64,000 bases of DNA from Tannerella forsythia. Lineage in GTDB: Bacteria; Bacteroidota; Bacteroidia; Bacteroidales; Tannerellaceae. Position 1 is the stretch's first letter, and every line of letters starts with the position of its first letter. Shown one piece after another: positions 8,501 through 16,385 of this stretch. The position numbers and the translations under genes were made by a program. The notes beneath the pieces were generated by a model. The model made no database searches, was not told where the DNA came from, and saw only the letters and a program-made list of their open reading frames with translations. The stretch covers positions 1-64,000 of the forward strand of contig NZ_RQYN01000008.1 in NCBI RefSeq assembly GCF_003860135.1, in the 5' to 3' direction.

Positions 8501-8780
8501 GCCGAGAGGGTGCCTTTTTCCCCAACGCTTCGCTCCGCATTGGGCTGAATTTATCCGCCCTTTCAGGGCTGTTTTTCAATTGTCAATGGTTTATGGTTAT
8601 TTTCCGGGTATATGGTTCGGCGGGTACCGGGTATTCCCCCTTTGAAGGGGGGGGAGGGGGGATGTTCATCGGCAAACAACTCAACAAATCCCTCCCCCGC
8701 AGGGCATACAAAGGCTGAAAGCCCGTTTTATTTCAGCCCCATCCCGTCAGGGTGGGGTATTTATACCCATTCCTTGTTTA

Positions 8781-8797
8781 GGAGGGCTGAAAGCCTG
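8781..8797 (-). repeat. Inner 17-bp inverted repeat, right arm
   Basis: GGAGGGCTGAAAGCCTG, exact reverse complement of 8484-8500. Confidence 0.7.
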
Positions 8798-8854
8798 AAT
8801 TATAATTGTCAATGGTTATTCTTTACTACTCTGCTACCTTCACTACCCCAGACT

Positions 8855-8925
8855 ACTCTGACTACTTGCTGACTACCTTTGACTACTTTGCTACTTTTTT
8901 AAATTTGCGTTCATTTGCGGTTATT
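8855..8925 (-). repeat. Right arm of the perfect 71-bp inverted repeat
   Basis: Exact reverse complement of 7971-8041. It ends only 6 bp before the comM -7 box, so the upstream part of the comM promoter lies in the repeat. Confidence 0.9.
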
Positions 8926-8931
8926 TTCTTA

Positions 8932-8939
8932 TAGCTTTG
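8932..8939 (+). promoter_or_regulatory. -7 box of comM
   Basis: TAGCTTTG matches TAnnTTTG. TTTG elements at 8904-8907 and 8914-8917 are 24 and 14 bp away, neither at ideal spacing, and both lie inside the 71-bp repeat arm. Transcription would begin near 8945 and excludes the TTG at 8950 as start codon. Confidence 0.45.
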
Positions 8940-8982
8940 CATATGTGATTTGTATATTGCAGTTAACGAAATAAATACGCCT

Positions 8983-10521
8983 ATGTTAGTCAAAACGTAT
9001 GCCGCTGCCGTACATGGGATATCGGCCACGCTGATCACCATCGAGGTCAATTGTACGAAAGGGATTCAGTTCTTTCTGGTCGGTCTGCCCGACGTGGCCG
9101 TGCGCGAGAGCCATGAACGCATCGTCTCGGCCTTACAGGTAAACGGTTATGCTTTTCCGCGCAGCCGTGTGGTGATCAACATGGCACCGGCCGACATCCG
9201 GAAGGAAGGCTCTGCCTACGATCTTCCGCTGGCTGTAGGGATTCTTGCCGCGGCAGGCACCTTGAACCACGAGCGCCTGAGCCGGTATATGCTGATGGGC
9301 GAGCTTTCGCTCGACGGTAGCCTGCAACCCATCAAAGGGGCGCTGCCCATTGCGCTCAAAGCTTCTGAAGAAGGCTTCAAAGGGTTGATCTTGCCCAAAC
9401 AAAACGCGTGTGAGGCCGCTGTGACCGACGGGCTGGAAGTCTATGGCGTAAGCAATATCCGCGAGGTGATCGAATTCTTCAGCGGGCAGCGTGAGCTGGA
9501 GCGAACAACGGTCGATCTGTACGATGACTTTTTTCGCCGGCAGCAAGATGAAGGAATGGACTTTTCGGATGTGCGCGGGCAGGAGAATGTCAAGCGTGCT
9601 CTTGAGGTAGCCGCGGCAGGCGGACATAACCTGATGATGATCGGCCCGCCGGGTAGCGGAAAGTCAATGCTTGCCAAGCGGCTGCCTACCATTCTTCCGC
9701 CTCTCACATTGCAAGAAGCGTTGGAGACGACGAAGATTCATTCCGTGGCCGGAAAAATGGGTACGAACACGGGACTGCTGGCACGGCGTCCGTTTCGGGC
9801 ACCCCATCATACCATCTCCGACGTCGCCATGGTGGGTGGCGGCACTTTCCCGCAGCCCGGTGAGATCAGTCTGGCGCACAACGGCGTGCTTTTTCTCGAC
9901 GAGTTGCCCGAGTTTAACCGTAGCGTCCTCGAAGTGCTTCGCCAGCCGCTCGAAGATCGGCATATCAGTATTTCGCGTGCACGTTTCGCCGTCGATTATC
10001 CCGCCAGCTTTATGCTCGTAGCCTCGATGAACCCTTGTCCATGTGGCTACTATAATCATCCGTCGCGGCCGTGTGTCTGCTCACCGGGGGCTGTACAAAA
10101 ATATATGAACCGAATCTCCGGCCCGCTACTCGACCGCATCGATATACAGGTAGAGATCGTGCCTGTGCCGTTCGAAAAAATATCGGAGCAGCGGCCGTCG
10201 GAGTCGAGTGAGGCCGTGCGCGGCCGTGTCATCAAAGCGTGCGAAATACAGAAACAACGCTTTGCCGGACATCAGGGCATTTATTGCAATGCACAGATGG
10301 GTACGAAAGATTTACATCGGTATGCTGTGCCCGACGCCGAAAGCCTTGCTCTTCTGAAAAACGCGATGCAACGGCTCAACCTTTCGGCACGGGCGTACGA
10401 CCGTATCCTCAAAGTGTCGCGTACCATCGCCGACCTCGAAGGAGCGGATCGTATAGGGGCTCACCATATTGCCGAAGCCATCGGATATCGTAACTTAGAC
10501 CGCGAGACGTGGGGGGCATAG
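8983..10521 (+). CDS. comM: ComM/YifB family Mg-chelatase-like AAA ATPase
   Basis: 512 aa from the ATG at 8983 (an in-frame TTG at 8950 lies too near the promoter). An N-terminal ChlI-like domain (to about residue 170) is followed by a AAA+ magnesium-chelatase-type ATPase with Walker A GPPGSGKS at 221-228 and Walker B VLFLDELPEF, then a C-terminal helical domain with the cysteine cluster NPCPCGYYNHPSRPCVC. ComM is a hexameric helicase that promotes branch migration during integration of transforming DNA. Together with dprA and comF-like genes it indicates capacity for natural transformation. Its 3' end converges with the antiporter gene, 9 bp apart. Confidence 0.94.
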   Translation: MLVKTYAAAVHGISATLITIEVNCTKGIQFFLVGLPDVAVRESHERIVSALQVNGYAFPRSRVVINMAPADIRKEGSAYDLPLAVGILAAAGTLNHERLSRYMLMGELSLDGSLQPIKGALPIALKASEEGFKGLILPKQNACEAAVTDGLEVYGVSNIREVIEFFSGQRELERTTVDLYDDFFRRQQDEGMDFSDVRGQENVKRALEVAAAGGHNLMMIGPPGSGKSMLAKRLPTILPPLTLQEALETTKIHSVAGKMGTNTGLLARRPFRAPHHTISDVAMVGGGTFPQPGEISLAHNGVLFLDELPEFNRSVLEVLRQPLEDRHISISRARFAVDYPASFMLVASMNPCPCGYYNHPSRPCVCSPGAVQKYMNRISGPLLDRIDIQVEIVPVPFEKISEQRPSESSEAVRGRVIKACEIQKQRFAGHQGIYCNAQMGTKDLHRYAVPDAESLALLKNAMQRLNLSARAYDRILKVSRTIADLEGADRIGAHHIAEAIGYRNLDRETWGA

Positions 10522-10530
10522 AAGGAGCCT

Positions 10531-11982
10531 CTATTTTTTCCCTTCCGAAATCAGTAAGAGCTTATCGCCCTCGTGCAAGCGAAGCGTGCCGTTGGGAATC
10601 AGAAATTCGTCGTTGCGTTTGACGATCATTACCAATGTACCGGTCGGCAGATTCATATCGCGGAGTGTGTCAGCCTCCTCAAGCATTTCGCTCGTGACAG
10701 TTACTTCCGAGAGGTCGGAACCAATCTCTTCGGGCAGCTCCACTCCGAACTCATTGCCCGTCTTTTCGAGCGGAGCGGAGAGCTTCAGAAAACGAGCCGC
10801 TTGCGAAAGTGTAGTGCCCTGAACAACAAGCGAGATGATCGTAATAAAGAAAACGATATTGAAAATCAGATCGGAGCCTTCGATACCCGCTACAACAGGA
10901 TAAGTAGCGAAGATAATCGGTACGGCGCCGCGCAAACCTACCCACGAGATGAACAGCCTCGACCGCATGGTGATGTGGCGGAAAGGGAGAAGGCAAAACA
11001 TAACGCTCAGCGGGCGTCCGACGAAGATCATAAACAACCCGATGAGCAGTGCGACGAGCGCCACGTCGAGCATCTCGTGCGGATTGACAAGCAGACCAAG
11101 CATGATAAACATGATGATCTGAAAAAGCCATGTAAGTCCGTCCATAAACGTAGCGATCTCGCGGCGATGCGGGATACGGTTGTTTCCGATGATGATTCCG
11201 GTGATGTAGACGGCCAGATAGCCATTGCCTCCTATTAAATCAGTGACTGAAAGAGTGAAAAACGCCACGGCGATGAGCAGAATCGGATAAAGCGACTGGT
11301 TGTCGATGTTCAGCCGGTTTAACATTTTCACAGCGATCCATCCGAGCATATACCCAACGGCTCCACCAACCAGAAACTGCACGACAAACATTTGTATGAT
11401 ACCGGAGAAACTTGCTCCGGAACCTGCCTGAGTCAGTTGTATCAATACGATGGTCAGCATATAAGCCATGGGATCGTTGCTGCCGCTCTCCAGTTCGAGC
11501 ATGGGGCGCAGGTTGTTCTTGAGATGCATCTTCTGCGACCGCAGAATGGCAAATACCGAAGCCGAATCGGTCGATGACATCATGGCGGCCAGCAACAACG
11601 ACGGCACGAAAGCGAAATGAATGTTTGTCCAACTCATTCCCGAGAGCCACCAGACAAATGTGCCGGTAAGCAAGGCAGTGAGCAGGACCCCCGCCGTAGA
11701 GAGTACCGTACCCGGACCAAGCACAGGCCGAATGTCGGCAAATCGCGTATCCATGCCGCCCGAAAACAGAATGATGCTCAACGCCACCATCCCGATAAAC
11801 TGCGCTGCGTGCATATTGTTAAATTGAATGCCCAACCCGTCGCTGCCGAAAAGCATTCCTACGAGCAGGAACAGCAGCAAGGCAGGCACACCGAATTTAT
11901 AACCGGTCTTGCCCATCAGAATGCTTACGAAAAGCAGGATGGAACCGATGAAAAGAAAATTGTCCGATGTAATATATTCCAT
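10531..11982 (-). CDS. CPA1-family K+(Na+)/H+ antiporter with TrkA-C domain
   Basis: 483 aa. About 12 transmembrane helices (residues 1-385) form the sodium/proton exchanger fold; the SGSNDPMAYMLT segment carries the conserved ND pair of the ion site. A cytoplasmic TrkA-C (RCK-C) domain ends the protein (about 395-483, MLEEADTLRDMNLPTGTLVMIVKRNDEFLIP...). The architecture matches NhaP2/YcgO K+/H+ antiporters, which set cytoplasmic K+ and pH; ligand gating through the RCK-C domain is expected. corA lies 21 bp upstream on the same strand, so cation-transport genes are paired here. Confidence 0.9.
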   Translation of the reverse strand: MEYITSDNFLFIGSILLFVSILMGKTGYKFGVPALLLFLLVGMLFGSDGLGIQFNNMHAAQFIGMVALSIILFSGGMDTRFADIRPVLGPGTVLSTAGVLLTALLTGTFVWWLSGMSWTNIHFAFVPSLLLAAMMSSTDSASVFAILRSQKMHLKNNLRPMLELESGSNDPMAYMLTIVLIQLTQAGSGASFSGIIQMFVVQFLVGGAVGYMLGWIAVKMLNRLNIDNQSLYPILLIAVAFFTLSVTDLIGGNGYLAVYITGIIIGNNRIPHRREIATFMDGLTWLFQIIMFIMLGLLVNPHEMLDVALVALLIGLFMIFVGRPLSVMFCLLPFRHITMRSRLFISWVGLRGAVPIIFATYPVVAGIEGSDLIFNIVFFITIISLVVQGTTLSQAARFLKLSAPLEKTGNEFGVELPEEIGSDLSEVTVTSEMLEEADTLRDMNLPTGTLVMIVKRNDEFLIPNGTLRLHEGDKLLLISEGKK

Positions 11983-12003
11983 GAGTTGTTCGTCAGTTGT
12001 CCG

Positions 12004-12951
12004 TTACAGCCACTTCTTTCGTTTGAAGAACCAGAGAATCCCCACGACGCAAAGCACCATCAGGCTGAGCGAAAAACCGTAGCCGTAGCGCCAGTCGAGT
12101 TCGGGCATCGTCCTGAAGTTCATCCCGTAGATACTTGCAATCAGCGTGGGGGGCATAAAGATGACGGACACGATCGTAAAGATCTTGATAATCTTATTTT
12201 GTTGAATGTTAACCAAACCGAGGAAAGTATCCTGCATATATTCCAGACGCTCGAAGCTGAACCGGATATGCTCGAACAGGGAGTTGATGTCTTTGATCAG
12301 AATACTCATTTTCGCTTTTGCATCGGGAGGGAAGAGTACACTTTTGATCATATTCGAGCAAACGCGCTGCTTGTCCACGATGTTCTCGCGGATAATCATC
12401 GTTCTTTCCTGCAAATTCTTGATGGAGATCAGGATTTCGTTGTCTACATCCTCTTCCGATTTCAGCTGGCCGCTGAGCTCGGCAATCTCGCGTGTCAGTT
12501 CCTCGATCAGGTCGGCATCGTAATCCACACGCGTTTCGAGGAGCGTCGTCATGATGTGATAACCGGTGGGGTAATTACGCGAGTTAGCAAAAATCTTACG
12601 CGTCGTTTCGTTGAACGAAGGCAAATCCTGACTGCGAACCGAGACAAGGATGTTATTCTTCACAATGAAGGAGACAATCTCTTCATCGTAATCTTTCAAC
12701 AAAAAGCGCGAGTTAGCCACGAGCGAGTTTTCCGTCTCCATGTACCGGGAACTGATCTCGATCTCTTCCATCTCTTCCTCTTCCTGAATGTAGATTTTGA
12801 GGAACTGTTCAAGGCGACTCTCCGTCTCTTCAGGCATATCGTTCAAGTCGATCCACAGTAAATGGTCCATTGAAACCTCTTTCAGGACTTCGATATCTTT
12901 CGACATTTTCAGTCGGTTCTCCTCGCGATAAAAAATACGAATTTCCGCCAT
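12004..12951 (-). CDS. corA: CorA-type magnesium/cobalt channel
   Basis: 315 aa. A large N-terminal cytoplasmic domain with a long helix is followed by two C-terminal transmembrane segments; the selectivity signature GMN is present as YGMNFRTMPEL between them (about residue 280), and the C-terminus is basic (WFFKRKKWL). It forms a homopentameric Mg2+ channel in the inner membrane. It starts 3 bp after ksgA, so ksgA-corA-antiporter are probably cotranscribed. Confidence 0.93.
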   Translation of the reverse strand: MAEIRIFYREENRLKMSKDIEVLKEVSMDHLLWIDLNDMPEETESRLEQFLKIYIQEEEEMEEIEISSRYMETENSLVANSRFLLKDYDEEIVSFIVKNNILVSVRSQDLPSFNETTRKIFANSRNYPTGYHIMTTLLETRVDYDADLIEELTREIAELSGQLKSEEDVDNEILISIKNLQERTMIIRENIVDKQRVCSNMIKSVLFPPDAKAKMSILIKDINSLFEHIRFSFERLEYMQDTFLGLVNIQQNKIIKIFTIVSVIFMPPTLIASIYGMNFRTMPELDWRYGYGFSLSLMVLCVVGILWFFKRKKWL

Positions 12952-12954
12952 GAT

Positions 12955-13770
12955 CTAATGGTTTAAAGTTTGTTCTACATTGCCTTCCTTACTTGTCAGG
13001 TACGCATCCGTCATCTTCGTGAGCCGGACGAAGTCGTCAATGCTAAGCTGCTCCGGCCGCTTGTCGAAGATCACATCGGCATAGCCCGGATAATCTTTGC
13101 CCAGCAAAGGCTTCATGGAGTTGCGCAGCGTTTTGCGCCGCTGATTGAACGACGTTTTTACGACTTTTTTATATAGCGCTTCATCGCATCCTAAATCCGT
13201 GCGGCTATTCCGCGTCATTCGTATGACAGCGCTCTTGACCTTGGGGGGGGGATCGAAGACCTGCTCGCTCACAGTGAAGAGATATTCCACATCGTACCAC
13301 GGTTGAATCAGCGCGCTCAGTATGCCGTATGTCTTACGTCCGGGCGAAGCCGCCAGCCTCTCGGCCACCTCTTTCTGAATCATTCCCGAACAGCATACCA
13401 CACGGTCGCGATGCTCTAAGACCTTGAAAAAGATCTGGCTCGAAATATAGTAAGGATAGTTGCCGATGACGCAGAAGGACGAATCGTAAAGACGTTCGAG
13501 GTGCATCGTGAGGAAATCCTCGTCGATAATGCGTCCGTTAAGTGCCGGAAAATGCGTGCGTAGGTAATCGATCGAGGCGTGATCGATCTCAACGACTGTC
13601 AGGTCATGCCCCGCGCCCAGCAGGAACTGTGTGAGCACGCCCGTCCCCGGCCCTACCTCCAGAACGGGTAAGCCGCGATATGCTGCCAGCGTCTCTGCGA
13701 TACGCTGCGCAATCCCAAGGTCTTTGAGGAAATGTTGCCCCAAAGACTTTTTCGGCCGGATAATCGTCAT
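12955..13770 (-). CDS. rsmA: 16S rRNA (adenine1518-N6/adenine1519-N6) dimethyltransferase
   Basis: 271 aa (KsgA). The SAM-binding motif I is LEVGPGTGVLTQFLL; the catalytic motif IV is GNYPYYISSQIFFK (NxPY-type). The start PKKSLGQHFLKD is the canonical N-terminus of the family. It dimethylates two adenines near the 3' end of 16S rRNA and acts as a late 30S assembly checkpoint. First gene of the corA/antiporter strand group. Confidence 0.96.
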   Translation of the reverse strand: MTIIRPKKSLGQHFLKDLGIAQRIAETLAAYRGLPVLEVGPGTGVLTQFLLGAGHDLTVVEIDHASIDYLRTHFPALNGRIIDEDFLTMHLERLYDSSFCVIGNYPYYISSQIFFKVLEHRDRVVCCSGMIQKEVAERLAASPGRKTYGILSALIQPWYDVEYLFTVSEQVFDPPPKVKSAVIRMTRNSRTDLGCDEALYKKVVKTSFNQRRKTLRNSMKPLLGKDYPGYADVIFDKRPEQLSIDDFVRLTKMTDAYLTSKEGNVEQTLNH

Positions 13771-13808
13771 CTGTTCCCAATTTGTTTTGTTTTTTTATGA
13801 AGTCGCGG

Positions 13809-13850
13809 CAAAGATACGAAAAAAAACGGATCGTTTTTTCTTCAAAGGTA
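13809..13850 (-). promoter_or_regulatory. Candidate -7 boxes upstream of rsmA
   Basis: Two minus-strand matches to TAnnTTTG: TATCTTTG at 13816-13809 and TACCTTTG at 13850-13843. No -33 TTG stands at ideal spacing for the nearer one. Either could drive rsmA-corA-antiporter. Confidence 0.4.
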
Positions 13851-13892
13851 AAAAAACAGGGTTGTGCCTCGCGTCCTTTTCGGAAGATATGT

Positions 13893-13924
13893 TTTGACGA
13901 ACTCCCCGAATTGCACTATCTTTG
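13893..13924 (+). promoter_or_regulatory. Promoter of the YbhN-like gene
   Basis: TTTG at 13893-13896, 20 bp spacer, TATCTTTG at 13917-13924. Predicted start near 13931 leaves a 16-nt leader before the ATG at 13947 and excludes the longer upstream frame. Confidence 0.65.
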
Positions 13925-13946
13925 CCCTCTGAAAGAAAGATTTTTT

Positions 13947-14963
13947 ATGGATTTCAGGGCAGTCATCAACAAAACAGTCAAAATCATATTGCCGCTTACG
14001 TTGGGGATCTTGTTGTTCTGGTATCTCTATCGGGAACAGGATTTCGGAGAGATGATGGAAGTGATCAGGCAGGGCGTGCGTTACGATATTCTTTTATTTT
14101 CATTAATCTTCGGTTTGGGAGCTAACGTAGTGCGCGGTTTCCGATGGGGCATGCTTATCGATTCGTTGGGTAAACGCGTGCGACGCCGCAATGTGGTCTT
14201 TGCCGTGCTGGGAAACTATGCCGTCAATATGGTGCTGCCGCGTGTCGGTGAAATATGGCGTTGCGGCGTGACGGCGAGATACGAAAAAGTTCAATTTACA
14301 AAGCTGCTCGGTACTCTACTGGTCGATCGCGTGATGGATACGCTCATGGTGGGGCTGTTGACACTTTGCCTGTGTGTCTTTAATATCGGCTTTTTCCGTC
14401 ATTTCTTTGCCGAGAATCCTCCGACGATGATTGCCACGCTCTACCTGCTGATCCGTTCACCTTGGACGTATGTCGGGTTGATCGGCTTTATCGCTGTCTT
14501 TTGGTTTGTTTTCGTCAAGATGAAACACTTGACCGTTGTGCGCAAAGTGAGGGAGATGATCGGGAATGTCTGGGAAGGCATCCGAAGTCTTTGGACAATG
14601 GAGCATAAGGTTCGGTTTATGATTCAGACATTTGCCATCTGGGGAGGCTACTTTCTGTATTTCTACATTACTTTTTTTGCGTTCGACTTTACGCGTGATC
14701 TGGGTGTTCGCATCGGTCTGATCGCTTTTGCCATGAGCAGTCTCGGCGTGGCTGTGCCGGTGCAGGGAGGAATCGGCGTGTGGCATTTCATGGTGATCTC
14801 TACGCTTGTTGCCTTCGGAGTAGGCGAGACGGATGCCGCCGCATTCGCATTAGTCGTCTTTACCGTGCAGTCGGTTTGGGTGGTTCTTACCGGGCTGTTC
14901 GGAATCTTCGCCTTGCCCCTTGCGAATCATGAGGATAAATCGCCGGAGACGTTTCCCGAATAA
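13947..14963 (+). CDS. YbhN/LPG-synthase-TM family membrane protein (UPF0104)
   Basis: 338 aa with about eight transmembrane segments. Conserved features of the family are seen: RGFRWGMLID after the second helix, GNYAVNMVLPRVGEIWRCG, LLVDRVMDT and the PVQGGIGVWHF motif near the C-terminus. Members are related to the flippase-like domain of MprF and to AglD-type glycolipid proteins, and probably move lipids or lipid-linked sugars across the inner membrane; the substrate is unknown. The start is fixed by the promoter at 13893-13924. It converges with xerD. Confidence 0.82.
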   Translation: MDFRAVINKTVKIILPLTLGILLFWYLYREQDFGEMMEVIRQGVRYDILLFSLIFGLGANVVRGFRWGMLIDSLGKRVRRRNVVFAVLGNYAVNMVLPRVGEIWRCGVTARYEKVQFTKLLGTLLVDRVMDTLMVGLLTLCLCVFNIGFFRHFFAENPPTMIATLYLLIRSPWTYVGLIGFIAVFWFVFVKMKHLTVVRKVREMIGNVWEGIRSLWTMEHKVRFMIQTFAIWGGYFLYFYITFFAFDFTRDLGVRIGLIAFAMSSLGVAVPVQGGIGVWHFMVISTLVAFGVGETDAAAFALVVFTVQSVWVVLTGLFGIFALPLANHEDKSPETFPE

Positions 14964-14980
14964 CGGCACGACTCCTTTTC

Positions 14981-15886
14981 TTACTTTCTATTTCGGGGGT
15001 GATGGTTGATGATCTCACGGCGCAGCGCTTCACGGTCGATGTGCGTATATAGTTCGGTCGTCGTGATTTTTTCGTGCCCCAGCATCAATTGAATCGCACG
15101 TAGATTGGCTCCTCCTTCGAGCAGGTGGGTAGCGAACGAATGGCGGAACGTATGAGGACTGATCGTTTTATGAATGCCGGCCGCTTCGGCCTGCGTCCGG
15201 ATGATATGGAAAACCATCATGCGGGTCAGTCGGGCACCGCGCCGATTCAGAAACAAGGTATCTTCGTATCCTTTCTTGACGGTCATCTCGTTGCGGTCGT
15301 AGAGGTATTTCCGGATTTCGTTCAAAGCTGTCTCCGAGATGGGTACGAGGCGTTGCTTGCTGCCTTTTCCTTCTACCCGGATAAATTGTTCGTCGAAATA
15401 AACATCCGAATAATTCAGTCCGATCAGCTCCGAGACACGCAGCCCGCAACTGTAGAGCACTTCGAGCATGGCACGGTTGCGTTGTCCGGTAGGAGTGGAC
15501 AGGTCGATGGAATCGAGCAGCCGGTTGATTTCGCCGAGCGTGAGGGTCTCCGGGAGCTTCATCCCGATTTTGGGTGCTTCGAGCAACTCGGTCGGGTCAC
15601 TGCGCAAGTAGTCTTCGAGCACGAGAAAGCGGTAGAACGATTTGATGCCGGAAATGATGCGTGCCTGTGAGCGTGCCGAGATACCGAGGTCGTAAAGTTG
15701 CGCTACGAACTGCTGTAAATCGGCATACCCGATCTGTAGAATCGGCCGCTGCTCTTCGTCCGCGAACCGAAACAGTTTCTTCAGGTCGTCCAGATACGCT
15801 TCTACCGTGTTCTCCGACAGCCCTCTTTCAAGACGCAAATAAGTCTTGTATTTCTCAACCGGGTCGTTTTTCCGATGATGGTTCAT
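14981..15886 (-). CDS. xerD: Tyrosine recombinase XerD-like
   Basis: 301 aa from the ATG at 15886, the usual XerC/XerD length. An N-terminal SAM-like core-binding domain (about 10-95) is followed by the catalytic domain with R150 (GLRVSELIGL), H245 and R248 (PHTFRHSFATHLL), H271 (MLGHEKITTTELY) and nucleophile Y280. XerC/D resolve chromosome dimers at dif under FtsK control. Nothing suggests an integron or phage integrase: no attachment site or cargo is nearby. A longer in-frame start at 15910 is less likely given the -7 box at 15934-15941. Confidence 0.9.
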   Translation of the reverse strand: MNHHRKNDPVEKYKTYLRLERGLSENTVEAYLDDLKKLFRFADEEQRPILQIGYADLQQFVAQLYDLGISARSQARIISGIKSFYRFLVLEDYLRSDPTELLEAPKIGMKLPETLTLGEINRLLDSIDLSTPTGQRNRAMLEVLYSCGLRVSELIGLNYSDVYFDEQFIRVEGKGSKQRLVPISETALNEIRKYLYDRNEMTVKKGYEDTLFLNRRGARLTRMMVFHIIRTQAEAAGIHKTISPHTFRHSFATHLLEGGANLRAIQLMLGHEKITTTELYTHIDREALRREIINHHPRNRK

Positions 15887-15918
15887 ATTGAGAATCTCAA
15901 AAAAAAGCACTACTTTTG
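15887..15918 (+). promoter_or_regulatory. Promoter of aroQ
   Basis: TTG at 15888-15890 and TACTTTTG at 15911-15918, 20 bp apart. It lies across the start region of xerD and overlaps the xerD leader, so the two divergent promoters may interfere. Confidence 0.5.
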
Positions 15919-15933
15919 TGCGTTGAAGAACGA

Positions 15934-15941
15934 CAAAGATA
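15934..15941 (-). promoter_or_regulatory. -7 box of xerD
   Basis: Minus strand TATCTTTG. Transcription would start near 15927 and reach the ATG at 15886 after about 40 nt. Confidence 0.5.
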
Positions 15942-15965
15942 GCATATTTTAATAAAAAACGAGGT

Positions 15966-16385
15966 GTGAAAAAGATTCAAATCATCAACGGGCCTAATCT
16001 GAATCTACTGGGCAAACGGGAGCCGGGAATCTACGGCGACGTCTCGTTCGAAGATTATCTGGAAGAATTGAGGGCTGCTTATCCGCAATGTGAGATTGCC
16101 TATTTCCAGAGTAATAGCGAAGGCGAACTGCTTGATAAGATTCATGAAACGGGCTTTGTGTGTGACGGTATTGTCCTTAATGCGGGCGCATATACGCACA
16201 CGTCGATCGCGTTGCACGACGCGGTGAAGGCCATAACGGCTCCGGTTGTTGAGGTGCATATCTCGAATGTTTACGCGCGTGAGGAGTTTAGGCATCGCTC
16301 GTTCCTCTCGTCCGTATGCAAAGGGGTTATTCTCGGATTTGGAATGGATTCGTACCGATTAGCGGTGGAGGCGCTTAACAAATGA
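15966..16385 (+). CDS. aroQ: Type II 3-dehydroquinate dehydratase
   Basis: 139 aa, starting with GTG preceded by GAGGT. The N-terminus IQIINGPNLNLLGKREPGIYG holds the signature Asn and the flexible-loop Tyr. LNAGAYTHTSIALHDA (with the conserved His) and VEVHISNVYAREEFRHRS complete the active site. It dehydrates 3-dehydroquinate in the shikimate pathway as a dodecamer. Its TGA overlaps the ATG of pyk by 4 bases (ATGA), so translation is probably coupled. Confidence 0.96.
   Translation: MKKIQIINGPNLNLLGKREPGIYGDVSFEDYLEELRAAYPQCEIAYFQSNSEGELLDKIHETGFVCDGIVLNAGAYTHTSIALHDAVKAITAPVVEVHISNVYAREEFRHRSFLSSVCKGVILGFGMDSYRLAVEALNK

Larger units (their letters stand above)
7933..8931. other. Non-coding repeat island between trpB2 and comM
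   Basis: About 1 kb with no supportable gene; the open frames inside are short, overlap repeats and have no recognisable product. It contains a perfect 71-bp inverted repeat near its edges, two TGTCATTC...GAATGACA palindromic units, three GGGAAAG-containing repeats (about 8349-8415), a 17-bp inner inverted repeat and a C5/G-run hairpin (about 8635-8661). A 23-bp direct repeat (8210-8232 and 8870-8892) links the interior with the right arm. The layout looks like nested short interspersed elements, or a non-autonomous element that has collected others. No transposase is present. Confidence 0.7.

Noticed and set aside
11617-12861. 414-codon plus-strand frame
   Set aside because: Antisense to the antiporter and corA genes, both with clear family motifs; composition is typical of a shadow frame.
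14981-15886. Integrase of an integrated element
   Set aside because: Length and motifs fit chromosomal XerC/D, and no att site, cargo or composition shift is seen.
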